In this document: one piece after another, positions 39,201 through 49,230 of the stretch
Position numbering within the stretch: position 1 is the first letter of the stretch
Layout of the letters: each line of letters begins with the position of its first letter
DNA from: Adiantum capillus-veneris
Lineage: Eukaryota; Streptophyta; Polypodiopsida; Polypodiales; Pteridaceae
Length of the DNA: 64,000 nt
Reading direction: 5' to 3'
Assembly: GCA_014529385.2 (NCBI GenBank)
Contig: CM043953.1
Span: 76,680,372-76,744,371 of the forward strand
Position numbers and translations under genes: made by a program
Notes under the pieces: generated by a model
The model's input: only the letters and a program-made list of their open reading frames with translations
What the model was told of the DNA's origin: nothing
Database searches by the model: none

Positions 39201-39853
39201 GGGATTGACGTCCTTCTTGAAGATATGTGAGGCTCAAGGAGGAAGGAAAGGGATTTAGGATGAAGAGGAAGGAGAGAGGAGCTTCTTCACAAAACCCTCA
39301 AGGGTTTGGCCTTCAAGAGAGGGAGAGAGCAAGAGCAAGGTTTAATGGAAACCTTGATTTACTTAAGCATAATCTTGAGCATGGCAAGTATGTAAGTAGC
39401 TTAGCAATATGTGTGTGTAAAATTACAAAGGAGAGGGGGTGCTTATATAGGAAATGGTGGGTATTATTTTCTCAATTCCTATTGGACCCCAATTCTCCTC
39501 TCAATTGCTATTGGACCCCAATTCTCTTCTTAATTCCTATTGGACCCCAATTTTCTTCTTAGCTCTTATCTCTTAACTTTATCTTTCAATCAAGTTAGTC
39601 CCTTTTTTCTTCGAGTTTTCGATCTAGATCAGTTTCCATGCGGCTTTTGACGAAGAAGTATAAAAATAATCTTAATCTTAGTTTTTGGGAAAATATAGGG
39701 ACGACGTAATTTTTTATCCAAAATATCCTTGTCTTTTCATTCTGGAGTAAAGTCTCGTCCGCATGACTTCTTTGTCGGTCTCACTTTTTCTAAAATATTT
39801 TCCAGGATGAAAAAAGGTCTGAATGGCTTTAGGGTTTAGGGAGGGACCTTACA
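36300..39853 (-). repeat. 5' LTR of element D
   Basis: A 3,554 bp LTR, collinear partner of 27,871-31,399. The same internal order is present: conserved leader-like start, single-copy middle, ~157 bp repeat block, and GA-rich end with TTTAGGGTTTAGGGAGGGACC. Confidence 0.93.
38140..39110. repeat. Tandem repeat, ~157 bp unit, in the element D 5' LTR
   Basis: Same repeat as 29,690-30,660, about six units with the same consensus, so the amplification predates the insertion of this copy. Confidence 0.85.
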
Positions 39854-41440
39854 CCGTCGTTTTTATCCTCTTTGATGCACCTCCTTCTTCCTCACTTTGT
39901 ACCTCTTAGATATTCAAGCTCTGTAGACGAGCACGTTCCTCTGTTGATGGCAGCATCCCCATGGGCATCAGGCGTCTTGTTTCCCTCAGAAATAGCCGCT
40001 TGTTGTATGGATCTAAGCTCTCCGGGTCTTCAACCCCTGCAGCCAGAGCCTGAGCTTTGTAGGACATGAAATAGGGGGTTCTGAGTGCTTGGCACCCATA
40101 CCCAATGCCAAATACGCGTAGAGAAAATTGTTTCTCAATCAGAATTAGTCTTTCTACGTTTAGTGGGAGGGGGTGCCCATCACACAATATTGTAATAACT
40201 TTCATTGCAAACAGTGGAAACTTTGCATTGTCCTCGGAGTATTCCTTATGGTATATTATGATCTACATAAAAATTGTAATGAATTTATGGGCCGTAAGTG
40301 AGATGAATACAATTGCCAAGTACTTGAATTGTTTCTACAAACCTTTTTGTGGTTCAAACGCCCGATGTAGTGAGACAACGTCGCATCCTTGCCTTGGACT
40401 CCAGTGACAAGCCCTTGCCATGAGCCTCCCGCTCTTTGAAGGAAACTATCGTCATACACTTGCACCTGTCAACAAAACAAATGATCATGATATTTTATCA
40501 CTGGCCCATCTCCAATACCATCTGAATGCACGACAAAAATTACCATCTGTTTCTCGGCCATTTCCAGCATCGACCTCCCCCACAAGTGAATAGACTGACT
40601 ATTCATTACCTGAGCTCCGCGTGCCAAGGGCCTACCCATGTTTTCCAAGCCGAGTTGGTTTGTTGTCGATTCAAATTGCTCATCTATTGGCAAATTGACC
40701 TCTCCAAACTTCGCTTCATTGAATGTATCTTTGATCAGTTGCCACCCTGAAGTGAACTGTGAGTCGCAGACAGCTGTGTCAGCAATAAGATGTTGGTCCA
40801 CTCCATCATCATCCACAAACCCCATGTCTGCCTCACAAAAATTCACAATTGGAGCTAGGCAGTAGTCCTCCCATATATTGAGCTCATGCATGATATCTGT
40901 GAGCAGAACATAGTGGGTATCGCCCGCCATAGCAAAGCTGGGAGCGCAATTTAGAGGCAAAGTCACTTCCTTACTTGGGCTTTCTTGCTTTCACCCTATT
41001 GTTGCATCCGCAAGAGAAGCAAGAGTTAATCATGCATCAAATGTTTCCTTTAATACCTCTACCCGCTCTTCTTCTTGGTCGAACTGCACCTCCACATCCT
41101 CTACCTCTTCCTTCGGTGCCAATGGACAACTACCGAAAGTTGTTGACTGGGAAGTCTCTAACTCACCATCCGTCTGCAAGTATAAGTAACAGACAAACCT
41201 ATGGTAGGATTCCACTAAGCAACACTTTTTGAAGTGCTTCATACACTTGTCTTGTACAAGCAGTGCATTGGAGGGACACTTTTCTAGACAGCGATTCAGT
41301 CTCCTTGAAGCACTCTTGTCAGGGTCAAGGTCGGCTGGGTGCACATATCTCATACCATCAACTGTCATGGAATTGTCACAAGTGACTACCTCATACTATT
41401 GCAAATGGTTTTGTAGGTACTCAAATGAGCAATCTATAAT
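39854..41440 (-). pseudogene. Unrecognised multi-exon minus-strand gene
   Basis: Minus-strand frames 41,368-41,030, 40,966-40,469, 40,465-40,256 and 40,205-39,906 form one gene. Upstream of 41,368 the frame stays open except for two TAGs (VTCDNS before MTVDGMRYVHPADLDPDKSA). An intron with TTTGTTGACAG acceptor separates FVVHSDG (donor GTATTGG near 40,510) from VQVYDDSFLQRAGGSWQGLV. Other segments include HELNIWEDYCLAPIVNFCEA and LPLNVERLILIEKQFSLRVF. A Cys-rich piece (LEKCPSNALLVQDKCMKHFK) may bind metal. No family recognised. It converges on the transposase-like gene once element D is removed. Confidence 0.45.
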
Positions 41441-41599
41441 CCTCTATATAGAAAACTCTGCATTAAACATTCCCGATAGTTCTGGTGCACGAGATGAGCA
41501 CGTGCGTTGTATAAGAACGTGAATAGTTTTTCTTCACATGTATTCTCGCTCACGTCTGTCTCTAGGACTATGATCCCCATGACTGAAATAAAAAGCAAG

Positions 41600-42260
41600 C
41601 CAAACTATTTGGTGTCATAACCAAGCGAATATTGAGCCTCGAGTACCCCTCAAGGTCTCTATTTGCTTGGTTTTATCCCGTGCGCTAATCTCATAAAAGG
41701 TGACATCACTTGAGTCAGAACCAAGCGAATAGGGGCCCCAAGAATCTCTAAAGGGCCCTATTAGCTTGGATAAGAACAGAGCATTTAATGTTATCAGTGA
41801 TAGATATATAGGCCTACTCACTCACTATGCCCAAACTCAGGCACGGTCACATAAGGAGTAATTATTCCAACCTTATGGTGCAGAACTTCTAATCTTACCC
41901 TAATGACCACTCTTTGTTCTGCACTACTCCTGTTCTGCACTGCTTTAGTGACGCAGAACTCTACACACAGTGAAGAGGTATGCTACTACACTTTTGTGCA
42001 CTTGTATTTTGTGTAGTCAGTACCAAGCGAATAAGGGAAGGTAAACCCTGTTTGTTGCACTTGTTTGCTTGGTACTGACCATAGTCTTTATTAAGGATGT
42101 TTGCTATTACACTTTTCTGAGGTCAGTACCAAGAGAATAAGGGAAGGCAAACTTTGTTTGATGCACCTATTCGCTTGGTATTGGCCTCAGAAAATATAAA
42201 TGATGTTTGCTATTACACTTTTGTGAGGTCAGTACTAAGAAAATAAGGGGAAGGTAAACC
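41600..42260. repeat. Hairpin repeat cluster 1
   Basis: Five or so inverted repeats whose arms contain ACCAAGCGAATA and its complement TATTCGCTTGGT, at about 41,618-41,680, 41,720-41,780, 42,025-42,085, 42,118-42,188 and a partial one near 42,230. Arms are about 15-25 bp with loops of 25-40 bp (for example CAGTACCAAGCGAATAAGGG...TTGCTTGGTACTG). The sequences between hairpins are also repeated (TGCTATTACACTTTT). Confidence 0.85.
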
Positions 42261-42439
42261 CTGTTTGTTGCGGGTTTAGGGTTTTTTTTACCAAATACGC
42301 GTTTTGAATTTATAAGGGAGAAGCAAAATTACAACTTAACACCCATGTAGGGGGTTTTGACTTAAAAAACACTAGGGACAGGCGCAAAGGCCAAGTTTCA
42401 GACTTTACAAAAAGTGGCCTACTAACTGCCGGGGGATAC

Positions 42440-43155
42440 AACTGGGAATGACCAGTGAGAAGTTAATCCTTTTCCTTCACAGCCAGACTATCTCTTCCTG
42501 AAGCTTGTTGGCAAAGTTCAGGGCTTCCTCATATTTACTGGCTAGCTCAAGCACTTCATCCTTCATCTCCTGTAGCCAAATTATAGATAGCATTTAGAGA
42601 GCCATTCTCGGCAAGCAATCCCTGCAAGTATTTAGGCCTTCTTGCTTCCAGAGAGTCTTTGAGGATTAAGACTTTGTGCCTGTAGATCCTCATTTGTTCC
42701 AGCTTGAGGCTAGCATCCTGCACAGAGCATTTAGCAAATAAGATCTGCAAACTAGGAGCTTGAAATTGGGAACAAAAAGGAAAGAATTACCAATGGCTTA
42801 TCTCGAGGATTGACTCCCGTGTTGACAGCAGCCACTCCTGGGCTGTGTCAATCGAGAACGCTAAGGGTACCATCAGGGGAGGGCCAAGGGGGGACCTCAT
42901 GAGGAGGGCTCGGATGCGGTCCTGTTGGCGCTGCGGGAGTGTCCCTTGGAAAGGCATCACCACTATCCTAAGCTTCCAGTAGTTGCTCTGTGAAACCTTG
43001 AGGGAGATTCTGAAAAAACTGATGGTTAAATAGACTAAATGGACATGCCTAAAACGCAAGGCCTGGGTTTTGGCTGATGAGTGGTCTGTGAGACGGTGGT
43101 ACCACCATGCGTTTTCATGAGAGGTAGACGTGGGAGGGAGAAGCAATGGTACCAC
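42440..43155 (-). pseudogene. Intron-containing minus-strand gene fragment between hairpin clusters
   Basis: Frame 43,155-42,787 (PFQGTLPQRQQDRIRALLMR) is followed by a candidate intron with acceptor CTGTGCAG near 42,720. Next come an exon with SLKLEQMRIYRHKVLILKDS and, after a second CAG acceptor near 42,573, a heptad-rich end (DEVLELASKYEEALNFANKL). Coiled-coil C-terminus; family not recognised. It interrupts the hairpin array at 42,262-43,245. Confidence 0.45.
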
Positions 43156-43244
43156 CCCCCTAGATTAGGGGAGGTGATGGGAGGGCATGACATGACAGTT
43201 GGGACAACATGGACTTAAACGTCTCCTTCATATTGGTATTTTGT

Positions 43245-43990
43245 TGCAAGGGATGCAAACCTGTTCGCTTGCTATTACACTTTTTTGAGGTCACTACCAA
43301 GCGAATAAGGGAAGGAAAACTCTATCCGGTGCACTTGTTCGCTTGGTATTGACCTCAGAAAATATAAGTGATGTCTGCTATTACACTTTTCTAAGGTCAC
43401 TACCAAGTGAATAAGGGAAGGAAAACTCTTTTCGATGCACCTGTTCGCTTGGTACTGATCTCAGAAAATATAAGTGATGTCTGCTATTACACTTTTTTGA
43501 GGTCACTACCAAGCGCATAAGGGAAGGCAAACTCTTTTCGATGCACCTGTTCGCTTGGTACTGACCTCAGAAAATATAAGTGATGTCTGCTATTACACTT
43601 TTCTGAGGTTAGTACCAAGCGAATAAGGGAAGGCAAACTCTATCCGATGCACATGTTCGCTTGGTACTGATCTCAAAAAATATAAGTGATGTCTGCTATT
43701 ACACTTTTTTGAGGTCAGTACCAAGCGAATAAGGGAAGGCAAACTCTTTCCGATGCACCTGTTCTCTTGGTACTGACCTCAAAAAATATAAGTGATGTCT
43801 GCTATTACACTTTTCTGAGGTCAGTACCAAGCGAATAAGGGAAGGCAAACTCTATCTGATGCTTGGTACTGATCTCAAAAAATATAAGTGATGTCTGTTA
43901 TTACACTTTTCTGAGCTCAGTACCAAGCGAATAAGGGAAGGCAAACTCTATCTGATGCTTCTGTTCGCTTGGTACTGACCTTTTCTGAAA
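43245..43990. repeat. Hairpin repeat cluster 2: tandem array, ~107 bp unit
   Basis: Seven tandem units with starts (TGCTATTACACTTTT) near 43,265, 43,377, 43,484, 43,586, 43,695, 43,799 and 43,894. Each unit holds an inverted repeat: GAGGTCAGTACCAAGCGAAT, a ~35 bp spacer with AAGGGAAGGCAAACTC, then TTCGCTTGGTACTGACCTC. Arms are nearly perfect over about 19 bp and co-vary between units (GTCACTACC and GTCAGTACC types). The array ends 60 bp before the H3-like start codon, so it may contain its promoter or regulatory sites, or be a source of small RNA. Confidence 0.9.
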
Positions 43991-44048
43991 TCTGAAGTCC
44001 CTTGTGCTGACAAATGAAATGTCATTTTCTATTATGCTATTTGTAGAG

Positions 44049-44528
44049 ATGCCTCGTGCAAAGGCCACACCTAGGAGGGCAACAGGTGAATCTTTGAATG
44101 CTCAAGCAAGAAGACGCCGATATGAGGCACACAGAAGTGTACTGCAAGAGCTACGAAGGATAGAACGACACGTTCAACCGACTATTCCACGTCTCCCTTT
44201 CCAACGAGTAGTGCGAGAGATTTGCGAGCAGTGGAGAGTCGGCATGCGATGGGCCAGTAGTGCACTACTCTGCCTTCAAGAAATTGCAGAAGACTACCTC
44301 GTTCAATTCTTCAGCAATGGATATATCCTGGCTGCCCATGCACACTGCGTTACTATCATGCCGCAGGATTTTGATACTCTTCGGAGGCTGTTGGGCTGCT
44401 TTAGCCAGTACCTATTCGAGATAGTAGAACCATGGATATTCTCAACATCCTCCCTCTCCATTCTTGTGCATGATAGACAGAGCCGTCTAGGGCTGAATAA
44501 ACAGCAGAAGGACACGATCACGGGTTGA
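44049..44528 (+). CDS. Divergent histone H3-fold protein
   Basis: A 159-residue open frame. I chose ATG 44,049 because MPRAKATPRRATGE aligns without gaps to the H3 N-terminus, keeping R2, K4, T6, R8, T11 and G12; K9 is Arg and S10 is Ala. An in-frame upstream ATG at 44,004 adds 15 hydrophobic residues and is separated by a TTTGTAG acceptor-like site. Residues 24-37 match the alphaN helix (RYEAHRSVLQELRR), 48-58 LPFQRVVREIC, 67-86 RWASSALLCLQEIAEDYLVQ and 95-107 AAHAHCVTIMPQD. Loop 1 has canonical H3 length, unlike most CenH3, although the Trp in RW is CenH3-like. The tail lacks about 15 residues, including K14 to K36 equivalents, and there is a ~42-residue C-terminal extension. Presumably nucleosomal. 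Confidence 0.85.
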   Translation: MPRAKATPRRATGESLNAQARRRRYEAHRSVLQELRRIERHVQPTIPRLPFQRVVREICEQWRVGMRWASSALLCLQEIAEDYLVQFFSNGYILAAHAHCVTIMPQDFDTLRRLLGCFSQYLFEIVEPWIFSTSSLSILVHDRQSRLGLNKQQKDTITG

Positions 44529-45110
44529 GAGAAACAACACAGATGGGCAGGCTGAGATAGCCACAGAGGGACATGAGCAAGCCAGAGTGGACCCCAAGGC
44601 AATCATGGAAGAAACAGAGACAGTTATGGAGAAGCCAGCTAGACACCAAAATGAGCAAGTCATGAAGGATCCGGAGCCAGTAAGGGCTGATGAGGAGCAA
44701 GAGCAGGCTAGGGTGGACCCTGAGGCATTTATGGAGGAACCAATATTGAAGGAAAATGATCCGGAGCCTGTTCCTGTTAGGGAGGACCCTACGGCTATTA
44801 GGGAGGAGCCTGAGGCAGCCAGGGATAAAGCTCAAGAAAGGAAAGGGCAAGGCTTTGCATCACAAGGGCCATCCAATGAGGAGCCTTTATCAGACATGAG
44901 TCAATTATTTTAGAGCGAATCAACGAAGAGAATGAAGAGGAGTTGCAAGTTCTGCTCAGTGCAGCACCTCTGCATGCATAGATATTGCTGTCTGGAAGGT
45001 CAAAGGAGGCCTGCATTTTCAACCTCGATCAGCAAGACTTCCTGTGCATGCGCACTTTTACCAACTCCAATGCAACAAATGAGGTCCTCAACATTGCTTT
45101 GGGATAATTC
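44497..45110 (+). CDS. Acidic repeat ORF following the H3-like gene
   Basis: Open in the next frame from 44,497 to 44,913, overlapping the end of the H3-like frame. It is rich in Glu, Pro and Asp with imperfect repeats (EQARVDPKAIMEE, then EQARVDPEAFMEEP, then PVREDPTAIREEPEAA) and ends SDMSQLF. A third frame from about 44,890 continues ESIILERINEENEEELQVLL and FNLDQQDFLCMRTFTNSNAT to about 45,110 with one TAG. It may be a further exon or a frameshifted C-terminal extension of the H3-like protein; either would add an acidic, chaperone-like tail. Function unknown. Confidence 0.45.
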
Positions 45111-45139
45111 TCATGCTCTTTAAAAGTCACGGTTCGTTC

Positions 45140-45400
45140 ATTAAATGGCTCTCTACCGAGACATGGGTCAATACCAAGTGAGATAGTGGCTTATGGAATT
45201 GGATAGTGATACTACTCGCTCGGTATTGACCCATGTCTTTGCGGCAGTCGTCATGTTTTTCTTTATAAGTCACGCTTGATTCATTAAATGGCTCACTACC
45301 ATTAAGACATGGGTCAATACCAAGCGAGTCAGTGGCTTATGGAATTTGATAGCTGCCCCACTCACTCGGTAATGACTCATGGGTTTGTGGCATTGACAGC
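45140..45400. repeat. Hairpin repeat cluster 3
   Basis: Two inverted repeats, at about 45,160-45,240 and 45,302-45,382. Arms are GACATGGGTCAATACCAAG and CGGTATTGACCCATGTC, with loops near 40-45 bp. The sequence is related to clusters 1 and 2 (AATACCAAGCGAG core) but with a different outer arm. Together the three clusters bracket the H3-like gene. Confidence 0.85.
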
Positions 45401-45432
45401 CCGCTGAAATATCTTAAGTCTAATCTCTACCA

Positions 45433-45621
45433 TTGATTCATGTTAGGCACGATGTCTCGCTTCTGCCCCCTGAGGTTCAAAACCAAGTATACGTAATAGA
45501 TCCGTTGATATCGCCTATGCTGCAAGATAGTGCAGTTTCCTTTTTGGCTCTGATGAGCTGGTTTAGTAGAGTCAACTTTGATCTAGCGCACTTTCTGGTC
45601 AGTGCATACAATCAATTGTGA
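45433..45621 (+). CDS. Small unrecognised ORF
   Basis: A 62-residue frame (MIHVRHDVSLLPPEVQNQVY, then a hydrophobic end LALMSWFSRVNFDLAHFLVS). It lies on the same strand as the H3-like gene and may be an exon, since a GTGAG donor-like sequence follows at 45,618. No domain recognised. Bases 45,622-46,130 downstream contain no supported coding sequence. Confidence 0.3.
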   Translation: MIHVRHDVSLLPPEVQNQVYVIDPLISPMLQDSAVSFLALMSWFSRVNFDLAHFLVSAYNQL

Positions 45622-46135
45622 GTTTTTTCTTTGCCTTGTAAAAACCATGTTGCATTTAGAATCTTTCGCCTCATCTTTGATGATTTTGGTGTAGTGATCA
45701 TTGGAGTCTGATGTTATTTGACATTGAAGCTAAGATTGTTTACTACGCAAACTCCGGGCAAAGCAGGGAGTTTCATGGTCGTGTAAAAACGTAAGGCCCA
45801 TCTGAGTACATTTGGAAGTAGTGTCTCTTTGTAATGTGTTGCTGACTCAAGTGGTTATGTATGTAGTGCCGCAAAAAAAATTGTATGCTATGTAGAGCAT
45901 GATCTCGGCATGAACGGGTAACCGTGCCCACACAGATTGATGAATATAGCTATGGCTAGCGAACTTGTTTGAATGCCCTGTTACTCCTCAGTCAAATTTT
46001 GGATGTACCGAGCGTAAGTAATTGTGTTGTTTCATTGTTTGCTGCAACGTTTGTATGAAGCAACATCTTTACTTACTTTTCTATTATCACTCTTCTACAG
46101 GAACTTCAATTACATAACTACACCCCCAAAAATGT

Positions 46136-46546
46136 GTGACATTTTTCTATAATGGCCATCCAGCATATTATAATCTCGGTAAACAGACACAAGAGAGGAA
46201 GGGTGAGGAGTTCGAACAGGCTCGCATTAACAAAATGACGCAGAGCTATAATCAAACTCAAGAAAACGTTCAAAATATGCAAGAAGCAATAAATCAATAT
46301 TATGCGGACGCCGCAGAAGTAGAGGAATGGGCTACATGTCGACAATCAGAGCAAGAACAGAGGGAAGCTTCACAGGTGCAAGATGCATGGGAAGCCATGG
46401 AAGAGGCCCATGATTTCGAGCGATGCAAAAGAATGCCCAAGACCAACATCCCCAAAGGAAAAAGTAGCAGCAATCGGAGCAAAGGGAAGGGGAGCAACCG
46501 GAGCAGAGGGCAAGGGACAAGTGGCAGCAACCGAGGGAGAGGATAG
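46136..46546 (+). CDS. Coiled-coil protein with basic Ser/Gly/Arg repeats
   Basis: A 136-residue frame. Residues 25-85 are Gln/Glu-rich with heptad-like spacing (ENVQNMQEAINQYYADAAEV). The C-terminal third is a basic repeat (GKSSSNRSKGKGSNRSRGQG). A CAGGAAC sequence precedes the frame at about 46,100 and looks like an acceptor, so upstream exons are possible. A nucleic acid or chromatin-binding role would fit the tail, but this is inference. Confidence 0.4.
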   Translation: MTFFYNGHPAYYNLGKQTQERKGEEFEQARINKMTQSYNQTQENVQNMQEAINQYYADAAEVEEWATCRQSEQEQREASQVQDAWEAMEEAHDFERCKRMPKTNIPKGKSSSNRSKGKGSNRSRGQGTSGSNRGRG

Positions 46547-46996
46547 GGGACCAGCGGCACAAACCGGGGGAGAGTATAGTAGCAAGGAAAGGGAGCAATT
46601 TACTTGTATAAATCTTGATAGAAACAACACAATCTGTAAAGTTTTTAGACAATGAAAATGTACATTTTTAAAACATTGCTTGACCACCACAAAATGTCTC
46701 TGCATTAGTCATTTTGAAGAGTACATCATGGTTTGCATGGCATCAAAGCTCTTTGCGTGAACAAGGTATGTGACCTAGCTTCCGATGGAAGCAATTAAGG
46801 GTATAAGCATGTTAACTTGTCATGCTTTTTGGTGACCCGGACAATGCTAGTAAGAGGTGCTTGTTAGCATCTATTCAAAACCAAAGAGCAAGTGAAGTTT
46901 GAAATTTTAATAACCATAAGATATATTATTTGTTCCCTCCCATATGGGGTGTGGACTCTATTTTCAGTTACGACGATGACATGGGGTGTGGCCTCT

Positions 46997-47293
<297 letters not shown>

Positions 47294-47406
47294 GCCTCTT
47301 GCCTCGAAGTTGAGTTGTCAAAGCTTAGCGGACTTGCAGATATGGAAAACCAGCAGACAACATTATTGCCACTAGAAATGGAGGCAGAAGGGAGACATTA
47401 CAGGAA

Positions 47407-48120
47407 ATGAATCACAACTACCAGCATCCAGCTCTTTCTATTATTAGGAAATATGAGACAGAAAGAAAGCGTAAACAGCGGGAGCACCGACAGATGACAA
47501 CTAAACGAGAACATCATGCCGTCGACGATGAGGAGAAAAGGAAAATCTCCTTCGAGATTGTGAAAGCTTTCAAGAGCAGGACTGAAGGTCTCAACAAAGA
47601 AGCGAAGTGTGAAATCTGGAATCTTGTTGCTCAACATTCACTTGCTCGGGCAATCCGTGATCAATCTTTAGAGGAGGAGGCTGCTGTGCAGAGTGAAATT
47701 GTCTCCAATGTCCACAACACACTAGCTATCGTCAAGCAGCCAGATTCTAACGAGGAGCTGTTTTTGAAGAATGCATCATTGCAGATGATGATAAATTCAA
47801 AGGAAAACATGCCTATTGCCAAATTCTCCAGGGTCCTAAAAGTCGACCGTCGCAGCTTGTTCAAAGCAAAATCACGGCAGGTGAAGTCTGGTGTCAATGC
47901 TCGACTGTTTTCATTGGCTGAATGTCACAAGCAACACCGTCATAGCCCTATCACAGATGAAATTAAGGAATTGGTCTACACATTTTGGACAGAGGAGACT
48001 CGTGTTTCACCCAACAAGAAGGATGTTTGTCGAAAGAGAGTGGGAAGGAAAAGCTACATAAAACACCCTGTGCACCTCCTGGATGAGTCTCAGGTGATCA
48101 ATGACATACTTGCGCCATAA
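47407..48120 (+). CDS. Unrecognised 238-residue basic ORF, possibly transposon protein N-terminal part
   Basis: Intact frame from ATG 47,407 to TAA. The N-terminus is strongly basic and helical (YETERKRKQREHRQMTTKRE). The middle is acidic/helical (QSLEEEAAVQSEIVSNVHNT). The C-terminal third has KFSRVLKVDRRSLFKAKSRQ, resembling a helix-turn-helix segment, then ELVYTFWTEETRVSPNKKDV, RKRVGRKSYIKHPVHLLDES. The ending looks truncated, as if the rest of a larger protein followed. It may belong with the transposase-like gene at 25,099. No family assigned. Confidence 0.5.
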   Translation: MNHNYQHPALSIIRKYETERKRKQREHRQMTTKREHHAVDDEEKRKISFEIVKAFKSRTEGLNKEAKCEIWNLVAQHSLARAIRDQSLEEEAAVQSEIVSNVHNTLAIVKQPDSNEELFLKNASLQMMINSKENMPIAKFSRVLKVDRRSLFKAKSRQVKSGVNARLFSLAECHKQHRHSPITDEIKELVYTFWTEETRVSPNKKDVCRKRVGRKSYIKHPVHLLDESQVINDILAP

Positions 48121-48913
48121 CTTATGCATTCTAGCATGCTAGTAATCTGCCTAGCATACAGAGCATGCTAGTTATCACAATATGTTATGCTATGTATGCC
48201 ACCTAGCATGTGTGCTAGTTAGCATAGTCTCACTCCTAGTATGTTGGGTATGCTGTTTAGCATGATAAGTATGCTGTCTAGCACAATATGTAAGCTACTA
48301 TAACACCCTTTATGCTAGTTAGCATACCTATTGTGATAACTAGCATGCTCTGTATTTTCTTTGACACAATGAGTATGCTAGCTACCTTTTGTAGTATGCT
48401 AACTAGCATAATGGGTAAGCTGGTTTATGGTATATGCTAGTTAGCATTCGTGTATGGTGGGTATGGTGTTCAGCATAAATCTTCTGCTAGTTAGCATGCC
48501 TAGTGATCTTGAGGACTACGCTGGTTAGCACAATATGTATGCTACTTTAACACCTTTTATGCTAGTGTTCTGGCTATGCTATTCAACATAACAAGTGTGC
48601 TGGCTAACACAATATGTATGCTAGTTAGCATACCTTCTATTCTTCTTAGCACACTTTGTGTGGTTAACCATGACTCATATGTTAAACTACACACTGATTT
48701 TGCTTGTTAGCACAGCTAGTATGCTAGTTAGCATACTCAACTGTGCTAACTAGCAATATAGCATGCTAGTAAGCATACTCAGCTAGCTAACTAGCATGCT
48801 GAGTATGCTAGTTAGCACAACTAAGAATGCTAAGTAGCATAACGGGTAAGTTGGTTTATGCTAGTATGCTAGTTAGCATATTCAGCTATGCTAACTAGCA
48901 TGCTAGTTAGTAC
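48121..48913. repeat. Array of short palindromes (TATGCTAGTTAGCATA type)
   Basis: About 790 bp packed with GCTAGTTAGCAT and its complement ATGCTAACTAGC, at irregular 10-60 bp spacing with variants (AGCATGCTAGT, AGCACAATATG). Most of the sequence can pair with itself or neighbours. It runs from the stop codon of the 47,407 ORF to the exact point where retroelement leader homology starts, so it probably forms the right subterminal region of the gene-bearing segment. Confidence 0.85.
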
Positions 48914-49226
48914 AATCTGAGTTTTTGCAAACTCTTAAAATTTTTACCTCAATGTGTCCTTGAGCTTGCCCACTGGTTCATACAACTTTTAAGCATACTC
49001 TCTAGTCGGATTGAGTGGTTTGCAGTCTTTTCGTGCTATTTCTAGCCATAGACCTAAAATTCTGCAACTTCAAATAACAACTCACAATTGATTCTTTCAG
49101 AGAGAGCAATGTTCTGAAATCCACCTCGGATCCTATTTACCCTACTCCTAGGTTCTAATGCAATGGGGTGGTGGACAGTGTCCACAAACACTCGTTTCTT
49201 GTTTTTTATGATTTTGAGCATTGATC
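48914..49226 (-). mobile_element. Leader of Athila-like element (distal part)
   Basis: Reverse-complement match to the leader of the copy at 59,180-59,500 (shared tracts such as TTTGCAAACTC, CCTAGGAGTAGGGTAA). Homology stops abruptly at about 48,913 against the palindrome array. It is interrupted on the other side at a TTAA by a piggyBac-type element. Confidence 0.85.
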
Positions 49227-49230
49227 TTAA

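Noticed and set aside
43245-43990. Regularly spaced repeats that could suggest a CRISPR array
   Set aside because: The units are nearly identical throughout, without unique spacers, and the genome is eukaryotic; it is a tandem hairpin repeat.
44049-44528. Interpretation as a bona fide centromeric CenH3
   Set aside because: Loop 1 has canonical H3 length, the N-terminus aligns to canonical H3, and the context is repeat-derived. The RW motif alone is not enough, although the possibility is not fully excluded.
48121-48913. Origin or recombination site based on the dense palindromes
   Set aside because: Spacing is irregular and degenerate, and no initiator-type arrangement is recognisable; a subterminal repeat region is the simpler reading.
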